From JBBRLA01 sp038231615 (GTDB taxonomy: Bacteria > Myxococcota_A > Polyangia > Palsa-1104 > JAEUJZ01), in contig JBBRLA010000575.1 of assembly GCA_038231615.1 (NCBI GenBank), forward strand, positions 1 through 5,689: a stretch of DNA of 5,689 nt. Direction: 5' to 3'. Position 1 is the first letter of the stretch. The number at the start of each line of letters is the position of its first letter. Below the pieces are notes generated by a model. The model searched no databases, had not been told where the DNA came from, and saw only the letters and a program-made list of their open reading frames with translations. Position numbers and translations under genes: made by a program. Positions 1 through 5,689 of the stretch are shown here, piece by piece.

Positions 1-567
1 CATGCGACCTCGGAGCGCCTGCTCGGCCGTCAGCCGACCGAGTTCCATGCGAGTATCAGCGAGTGCGCGACCTGCCACATCGAGCATCAGGGTAAGAGCG
101 TCCGCCCTCTCGTGATGGATCACGTAGAACTCGCTCGTGTCGGCGCCCGCTCTCTCGAGCGCGCCTCGCGCACGGACGCCGACAGCGCGGCCACGCTCAA
201 GTCCCTGGAGACCTGGCTCCGGGTCCGGCGCCCCGATGAATTCGGAGAGCGCTCCGCGCGCGCAGCCCTCAATTGCGCCGCCTGCCACGATCGCAAGGAT
301 CCGCACTTCAAGTACTTCGGAAGCGACTGCGCGCAATGTCACTCCCTGGAGACGTGGACGGTGGGCGGTTACCAACACCCGTCTGCCAGGTCCCAGGAAT
401 GCGCGCAGTGCCACAAGGCGCCGCCGAGCCACTTGATGGGGCACTTCTCGATGATCTCCCAAAAAATCGCTCACAAGGAGCACGCGCGCGTGGACGAGTG
501 CTTCGAGTGCCACAACACGACCAGTTGGAATGACATCGTCGATGTCGGGTTTTACAAACATCACTGA
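1..567 (+). CDS. Multihaem c-type cytochrome, C-terminal part (5' end outside window)
   Basis: The reading frame is open from base 1 to the TGA at 565-567, so the gene starts upstream; 188 residues are visible. Five CXXCH haem-c attachment motifs are seen: CATCH (64-78), CAACH (274-288), CAQCH (328-342), CAQCH (400-414) and CFECH (499-513). Extra histidines, such as those in CHIEHQG and the final FYKHH, could be distal haem ligands. Proteins with this motif density belong to the cytochrome c3-like/multihaem families, are exported by Sec, receive haem in the periplasm and carry electrons between membrane carriers and terminal reductases or acceptors. The N-terminus, signal peptide and full haem count cannot be seen. 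A 65-residue stretch between the first and second motif has no haem site. The class is secure from the motifs; the exact family and redox partner are unknown. The next gene starts 39 bases downstream. Confidence 0.9.
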   Translation, partial: HATSERLLGRQPTEFHASISECATCHIEHQGKSVRPLVMDHVELARVGARSLERASRTDADSAATLKSLETWLRVRRPDEFGERSARAALNCAACHDRKDPHFKYFGSDCAQCHSLETWTVGGYQHPSARSQECAQCHKAPPSHLMGHFSMISQKIAHKEHARVDECFECHNTTSWNDIVDVGFYKHH

Positions 568-579
568 AATTTCCATGAT
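551..579 (+). promoter_or_regulatory. Candidate sigma70-type promoter ahead of the CBM48 gene
   Basis: TTTACA (551-556) matches the -35 consensus at 5 of 6 positions. After 17 bases comes CATGAT (574-579), which matches the -10 consensus at 4 of 6. The site overlaps the end of the cytochrome gene and sits in the most A+T-rich patch of the window. It would start a transcript near 586, just before the ribosome-binding site at 591-598. It could let the glycogen genes be expressed apart from the cytochrome. This is read by eye only, and chance matches of this quality are common. Confidence 0.25.
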
Positions 580-590
580 CGCAATGAATA

Positions 591-598
591 GGAAAGGA
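591..598 (+). promoter_or_regulatory. Ribosome-binding site of the CBM48 gene
   Basis: GGAAAGGA ends 8 bases before the ATG at 607. It is purine-rich and complementary to the 16S rRNA 3' end, and it supports that start. Confidence 0.6.
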
Positions 599-606
599 AC
601 CTTGCC

Positions 607-903
607 ATGAACAAGACCCCATCGAAGCACAGCACGCAGTTCAACATTTCAGCGCCCGCGGCGCAGACGGTCTACCTGGCAGGAGCATTCAACGACTGGA
701 AATCCGATGCGACGTTGATGAAGAAAAATGGCCAAGGGACCTGGACCTGGAACATCGAGCTCCCACCGGGCCGGCATGAGTATAAGTTCGTCATCGATGG
801 GCAGTGGTGCTGCGATCCAGGTTGTGACCGCCCATACGACGGCTGCCCGAAGTGCGTTTCGAACTCGTTTGGCACCATGAATCGCGTGATGGAAGTCGCC
901 TGA
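607..903 (+). CDS. Stand-alone CBM48 / AMPK-beta-type glycogen-binding protein (isoamylase early-set domain)
   Basis: This 98-residue protein is essentially one carbohydrate-binding module. Motifs in order are a beta-strand with VYLAGAFNDW (22-31), a WTW strand (46-48), HEYKFVIDGQW (57-67) and SFGTMNRVMEV (87-97). Aligned by hand to the AMPK beta glycogen-binding domain, W31, K60, W67 and N92 fall on the known sugar-contacting Trp, Lys, Trp and Asn. There is no signal peptide or catalytic domain, so it should be cytosolic and act by binding alpha-glucan. Between W67 and the final strand it has about 8 residues more than AMPK beta, and all five cysteines lie there (C68, C69, C73, C80, C83). 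It is followed by a glucoamylase and zwf on the same strand, which suggests a glycogen-targeting or sensing partner. The domain call is firm; the role is inferred. Confidence 0.88.
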   Translation: MNKTPSKHSTQFNISAPAAQTVYLAGAFNDWKSDATLMKKNGQGTWTWNIELPPGRHEYKFVIDGQWCCDPGCDRPYDGCPKCVSNSFGTMNRVMEVA

Positions 904-930
904 TCGGGGACGAATGAAATGAGTTCAGCC

Positions 931-969
931 CCAGCGGGTGCCACGTCACTTTTTGACGACGCCCGCTGG
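931..969 (+). promoter_or_regulatory. Long stem-loop in the leader of the glucoamylase gene
   Basis: CCAGCGGG (931-938) pairs perfectly with CCCGCTGG (962-969). The stem continues with T939-G961 and G940-C960. After a small internal loop (941-943 against 959) it has CGTCA (944-948) with TGACG (954-958), leaving a 5-base loop at 949-953. That gives 15 base pairs. No T-run follows, so it is not a classic intrinsic terminator. It lies 15 bases before the ribosome-binding site at 984-990 and could stabilise the message, separate the expression of the two genes or control translation. Confidence 0.55.
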
Positions 970-983
970 GTCCAGCAGTCTCC

Positions 984-990
984 GAGAGGT
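984..990 (+). promoter_or_regulatory. Ribosome-binding site deciding the glucoamylase start
   Basis: GAGAGGT is placed 6 bases before the ATG at 997. The alternative ATG at 919 is preceded by GGGGA at 906-910, 8 bases upstream, a less typical match. Together with the hairpin between the two ATGs, this favours 997. Confidence 0.55.
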
Positions 991-996
991 AATCTC

Positions 997-3396
997 ATGG
1001 CGGTTCTTTTGTGCCAGAACCCAGCAACCGGCGGACCCGGCATCCAGCCCCGCTGGACCCGCAGCGACAAGGCAGGGGTGGGGACTGCCTACTCGTCTCT
1101 GAGCCAGGTCTGGTTCACTGTCTCGCAGGGCATTCTCGACGAGGTCTACTATCCTTCCATCGACCGGCCGCAGATCCGCGATCTCCAGTACCTTATCACC
1201 GATGGGAAGACCTTTTTCCACGACGAGCGCCGTCACCTGGAGACCACCTACGAATACCTGACGCCGCACACGCTTGGCTTTCGGATCACGAATGCCGATC
1301 CGCAGGGCCGCTACCGGATCATCAAGGAGGTCATCGCCGACTCCCACGAGTCCTGCGTGCTGCTGCATACGCGCCTGGAGGCAGACCCCGAGATCCTCTC
1401 CCAGCTACGCCTTTTTGCTCTGCTGGCGCCGCACCTCGAAGTCGGTGGCTGGGGCAACAGCGGCAACGTGGCCCTGACTCCCTGGGGGAAGATACTCACG
1501 GCGCACAAGGGAGACACATGGCTGGCACTGGGGGCCACGGCGCCCTTTGCCCGGTGCTCCTGCGGCTATGTCGGCACGACCGACGGCTGGCAGGACCTCG
1601 CGAAGAACATGGAGATGGACTGGGAGTTCGACTGTGCTCTCGACGGGAACATCGCCCTGACCGGCGAGATCGATCTTGCGGGCGGTCCGGAGTTCGTTCT
1701 GGGCCTGGCCTTCGGAAAGACGCTGCACCGGGCGGTGATGGCCCTGACCCAATCCCTCGCCATCCCGTTTGCCGAGCACCGCGTCCGCTTCATCGAACAG
1801 TGGCAACGCGGGGCGGGACACGCGCTGGCCGGCAGGGAACGGGTGACCGGGGACCAGGGGCAGCTCTATCGAGTGAGCCATAACCTGCTGATGGCGCACG
1901 AGGACAAGCTCTATGACGGTGCCATGATCGCGTCGCTGAGCATCCCTTGGGGTGAGGCCAAGGGGGACGAGGACATCGGCGGCTACCACCTGGTCTGGAC
2001 GCGGGACATGTGCCAAAGCGCCACAGCCCTGCTCGCTCTCGGCCACGATGCCATCCCGCTCCGGGCGCTCATTTACCTGGCCTGTTCCCAGCGGGAGGAC
2101 GGCGGGTTCTACCAGAACTTCTGGATCAGCGGCGAGCCGTTCTGGCAAGGCGTCCAGCTCGACCAAGTCGCCTTCCCTATTCTGCTCGCCCGGCAGCTGC
2201 GCGCAGCCGGTGCGCTCAAGGACTTCGACCCCTGGCCGATGGTGCGGAAGGCCGCGAGCTATCTGATCCGCCAGGGGCCCGCCACCCCGCAGGAGCGCTG
2301 GGAGGAGAGCAGCGGCTATTCTCCGTCGACGCTGGCGGTAACCATTGCAGCCCTGATCTGCGCCGCTTCCTTCGCGCAGGAGCGGGGCCATCCGGCCACC
2401 GCCCGCTACCTCGAAGAGTATGCGGACTTTCTGGAGTCACACGTCGAAGCGTGGACCGTGACCACCCAAGGGTCGCTCGTCCCGGGCATCGCCCGCCACT
2501 ACATCCGTATCCATCCGGTGGACGTCGGCGACCGGCAGCCGGATGAAGACCCCAACCGCGGCGTCCTTTCGATCGGCAACCAGGCGCCCGGCGCGCCCAC
2601 TGCCTTCCCGGCCAAGGACATCGTCGACGCCGGGTTCCTGGAGTTTGTCCGCTACGGCATCCGAAAGCCGGGCGATCCGCTGATCGAGGATTCGCTGCGG
2701 GTAGTGGACGCCGTTCTCAAGGTGGACACGCCCTTCGGGCCCTGCTGGCGGCGGTACAACCACGACGGCTACGGGCAGCGCGAGGACGGCGGGCCCTACC
2801 AGGGCTGGGGGCGCGGGCGGGCCTGGCCCCTTCTGACCGGCGAACGGGGCCACTACGAGCTGGCCGCAGGCCGAGACGTGCGGCCCTTCCTGCAGGCGAT
2901 GGAGCGCTTTGCGACGACGACCGGGCTGCTGCCGGAGCAGGTCTGGGACCTGCCCGAGCGGGCCCACATGGGCCTGGGCCGTCCGACCGGCAGCGCCATG
3001 CCGCTGGCATGGGCGCATGCCGAGTACACCAAGCTCGTGCGCTCGGCGACCGACGGCCAGATCTTCGACCTGATCCCGGAGGTCGAAGGCCGCTACCGGA
3101 AGCACGGGACCTCCAGTCCGCTGGAAGTGTGGAAGTTCAACCGCCAGGTGCGGGCGATACCGGCCGGTAGGACGCTCCGCATCCAGGCCTCGGCCTCGTT
3201 TCTGTTGCACTGGACTTGCGACGAGTGGCAGACGGCCCACGACACCCGCTCCACGCCCACCGGGCTCGGCAAGGAGTATGTCGACATCGCATCGCCGAAA
3301 GGGCAGCGCGCGCCGTTGCGCTTCACGTTCTTTTGGACGGAGAACGAACGCTGGGAGCAACGGGATTACCAGGTCTCCATGCAGGCGGCCCCCTGA
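997..3396 (+). CDS. GH15 glucoamylase (glucan 1,4-alpha-glucosidase / glucodextranase-like), cytosolic
   Basis: From ATG 997 the protein has 799 residues. It would hydrolyse alpha-1,4 (and possibly alpha-1,6) glucan from non-reducing ends to beta-D-glucose. The N-terminal beta-sandwich typical of prokaryotic GH15 enzymes spans about 15-270, with PRWTRSDKAGVGTAYS near 18-33. The (alpha/alpha)6 catalytic barrel spans about 285-690, and a C-terminal domain follows to 799. Visible landmarks are WTRDM with R336 and D337 (substrate site), RWEESSGYSPSTLA with E436 as likely general acid, GRAWPLLTGERGHYEL near 607-622, and LPEQVWD with E647 as likely general base. No signal peptide or transmembrane segment is seen, so an intracellular role on glycogen or maltodextrin is likely. 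The frame stays open back to ATG 919 (825 residues), but those 26 extra codons look unlike the domain, have only 15 of 26 codons ending in G or C, and cover a hairpin. zwf follows 31 bases later. Substrate preference cannot be told from sequence. Confidence 0.93.
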   Translation: MAVLLCQNPATGGPGIQPRWTRSDKAGVGTAYSSLSQVWFTVSQGILDEVYYPSIDRPQIRDLQYLITDGKTFFHDERRHLETTYEYLTPHTLGFRITNADPQGRYRIIKEVIADSHESCVLLHTRLEADPEILSQLRLFALLAPHLEVGGWGNSGNVALTPWGKILTAHKGDTWLALGATAPFARCSCGYVGTTDGWQDLAKNMEMDWEFDCALDGNIALTGEIDLAGGPEFVLGLAFGKTLHRAVMALTQSLAIPFAEHRVRFIEQWQRGAGHALAGRERVTGDQGQLYRVSHNLLMAHEDKLYDGAMIASLSIPWGEAKGDEDIGGYHLVWTRDMCQSATALLALGHDAIPLRALIYLACSQREDGGFYQNFWISGEPFWQGVQLDQVAFPILLARQLRAAGALKDFDPWPMVRKAASYLIRQGPATPQERWEESSGYSPSTLAVTIAALICAASFAQERGHPATARYLEEYADFLESHVEAWTVTTQGSLVPGIARHYIRIHPVDVGDRQPDEDPNRGVLSIGNQAPGAPTAFPAKDIVDAGFLEFVRYGIRKPGDPLIEDSLRVVDAVLKVDTPFGPCWRRYNHDGYGQREDGGPYQGWGRGRAWPLLTGERGHYELAAGRDVRPFLQAMERFATTTGLLPEQVWDLPERAHMGLGRPTGSAMPLAWAHAEYTKLVRSATDGQIFDLIPEVEGRYRKHGTSSPLEVWKFNRQVRAIPAGRTLRIQASASFLLHWTCDEWQTAHDTRSTPTGLGKEYVDIASPKGQRAPLRFTFFWTENERWEQRDYQVSMQAAP

Positions 3397-3412
3397 ACCT
3401 CCTGGGCCCAAG

Positions 3413-3420
3413 AAGGGAAG
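3413..3420 (+). promoter_or_regulatory. Ribosome-binding site of zwf
   Basis: AAGGGAAG ends 7 bases before the ATG at 3428, inside the 31-base gap after the glucoamylase stop. It fixes the zwf start at 3428; the frame is open further upstream to an ATG at 3278, but that one lies inside the glucoamylase gene. Confidence 0.6.
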
Positions 3421-3427
3421 AGCACCC

Positions 3428-5044
<1,617 letters not shown>

Positions 5045-5072
5045 TCTGGGCTTGTGACACTTCCCTCGGGGC

Positions 5073-5130
5073 CGGTGGCCGGTACCGCCCGCTCATTCTC
5101 TCTTCCAGAGCGGGCCGGACACCGCCACCG
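5073..5130. terminator. Long imperfect hairpin between convergent genes, probable bidirectional terminator
   Basis: Bases 5073-5094 pair with 5108-5130 in four blocks: 5073-5079 with 5124-5130, 5081-5083 with 5121-5123, 5085-5086 with 5117-5118, and 5087-5094 with 5108-5115. That makes 20 base pairs with single-base bulges and a small internal loop, around a 13-base pyrimidine-rich loop (5095-5107). It fills most of the 91-base gap between the zwf stop (5044) and the stop of the opposing gene (5136). Neither side has a clear T-run, so it may be a weak intrinsic terminator, a Rho-assisted stop or a message-end stabiliser for both transcripts. Confidence 0.5.
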
Positions 5131-5135
5131 CCAGG

Positions 5136-5689
5136 CTACTGTGACGTATTGAGCGCCACGCTGATGGCGGTGGCGTTCGCGGTGACCAGATCGGGCTTGT
5201 TGTCGCCGTTCAGGTCCCCGATCAGGATGGCGGCGTTCGTGGACGGGCCCAGTGGAACGCGAAAATGCCTGTTCTCCAGAAGGGTGCCATCGCCCTTGCC
5301 CAGGAATACCGCCACGTCATTGGCGTTGGCCGCGACGAAATCGGGCATACCATCGCCGTTGATGTCTCCTGCCGCGATGGCGATCGGCTTCCCGCCCGTG
5401 ACGCTGCTGTGGGCCGGCTGGAAGGTGCCATCGCCCTTGCCCAAGAGCACGCTCACGTTGTCGCTGTCGAGGTTGGCCACGATGAGATCGGGCTGGCCAT
5501 CGCCATTCAGGTCCGCCACCGCCACCGACATGGGCGTCGTGCCGCTGACGAAGCTCATGCTCGCCTGGAAGGTACCGTCGCCCTTGCCCAGAAGCACGCT
5601 CACATCCCCGCTGCCCGCGTTGGCCACGATGAGGTCGGGCTTGCCATCGCCGTTCAGGTCCGCCATGGCCAAAGACACCGGCGTGGTCC
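5136..5689 (-). CDS. FG-GAP / VCBS repeat beta-propeller protein, C-terminal part (5' end outside window)
   Basis: The minus-strand frame is open from the right edge (last full codon at 5685-5687) to the TAG at 5136-5138, and 184 residues are visible. It holds successive repeats of the form ADLNGDGKPDLIVAN followed by VSVLLGKGDGTFQ, at spacings of 49, 49 and 50 residues, then a short ending VALNTSQ. Each DLNGDGKPD-type loop (DxNxDGxxD) matches the calcium-binding loop of FG-GAP/VCBS propeller blades. Such proteins are normally exported or displayed on the surface and serve in adhesion, carbohydrate binding or as extracellular scaffolds; here no partner domain is visible, so no specific role can be given. 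The last loop reads NGDN and the preceding blades are more degenerate, as expected at the end of a propeller array. It converges on zwf and is not part of that operon. A GTG at 5676-5678 lies inside a repeat and is not a credible start. Confidence 0.9.
   Translation of the reverse strand, partial: TTPVSLAMADLNGDGKPDLIVANAGSGDVSVLLGKGDGTFQASMSFVSGTTPMSVAVADLNGDGQPDLIVANLDSDNVSVLLGKGDGTFQPAHSSVTGGKPIAIAAGDINGDGMPDFVAANANDVAVFLGKGDGTLLENRHFRVPLGPSTNAAILIGDLNGDNKPDLVTANATAISVALNTSQ
5203..5689 (-). repeat. Tandem 147-base coding repeats of the FG-GAP gene
   Basis: Near-identical 20-base blocks encoding LGKGDGT lie at 5283-5302, 5424-5443 and 5571-5590, 141 and 147 bases apart. Blocks encoding LNGDG near 5643, 5496, 5349 and 5203 are 147, 147 and about 150 bases apart. 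The period equals one propeller blade of 49 codons. The right-hand copies are the most alike; the left-hand ones have drifted, including loss of two codons in one blade. Confidence 0.85.

Noticed and set aside
112..117. GTG/ATG at 112-117 as the cytochrome start
   Set aside because: The frame is open to base 1, a CATCH haem motif lies upstream at 64-78, and no signal peptide follows these codons.
844..858. CPKC in the CBM48 protein as a haem motif, given the cytochrome next door
   Set aside because: The motif is followed by Val, not His, and there is no signal peptide for export.
1011..1883. 290-codon plus-strand frame inside the glucoamylase
   Set aside because: The protein is low-complexity, rich in Arg, Pro and Gly, and is the out-of-frame shadow of the GH15 gene, whose own frame shows the family motifs.
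3278..3427. Longer zwf start at ATG 3278
   Set aside because: It would overlap the end of the glucoamylase gene by 119 bases and add 50 Arg/Pro/Ser-rich residues unlike the family. ATG 3428 has its own ribosome-binding site.
5676..5678. GTG as the start of the FG-GAP gene
   Set aside because: The repeat pattern continues upstream (TTPVSLAMADLNGDG mirrors TTPMSVAVADLNGDG), so the gene extends past the window edge.
5203..5689. Regularly spaced repeats as a CRISPR array
   Set aside because: The period is 147 bases and the whole array is one open frame encoding FG-GAP blades, with similar rather than unique intervening sequence.

Overview
The window is about two-thirds G+C and tightly packed. 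It reads as chromosomal DNA of a Gram-negative bacterium that makes multihaem c-type cytochromes. No RNA gene, insertion sequence or CRISPR array is seen. The sequence alone does not fix a phylum; the combination of a multihaem cytochrome, a cytosolic GH15 glucoamylase and a VCBS/FG-GAP repeat protein occurs in several proteobacterial and acidobacterial-type lineages.

Layout: (1) 1-567 (+) is the 3' part of a multihaem c-type cytochrome with five CXXCH motifs visible. (2) 607-903 (+) is a small stand-alone carbohydrate-binding protein of the CBM48/AMPK-beta glycogen-binding type. (3) 997-3396 (+) is a GH15 glucoamylase/glucodextranase-like enzyme without a signal peptide; its frame is open from an alternative ATG at 919, but a long hairpin and a good ribosome-binding site favour 997. 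(4) 3428-5044 (+) is glucose-6-phosphate dehydrogenase (zwf). (5) 5045-5135 is a convergent gap filled by a long imperfect hairpin. (6) 5136-5689 (-) is the C-terminal end of an FG-GAP/VCBS beta-propeller protein that runs off the right edge.

The three genes at 607-5044 look like one operon for using stored alpha-glucan. The CBM48 protein could hold or sense glycogen, the glucoamylase would release glucose in the cytosol, and after phosphorylation (no glucokinase is in this window) Zwf would oxidise glucose-6-phosphate to make NADPH. The cytochrome upstream is exported, so its link to the operon may be no more than position.

The most unusual signal is a shared one. Both the CBM48 protein and Zwf carry a tight cysteine cluster at a place where their families normally have none: all 5 cysteines of the former lie within 16 residues, and 4 of the 5 in Zwf lie within 9 residues after 403 residues with no cysteine. 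A metal- or redox-responsive control of glycogen use and NADPH production is a testable inference, not a demonstrated fact.
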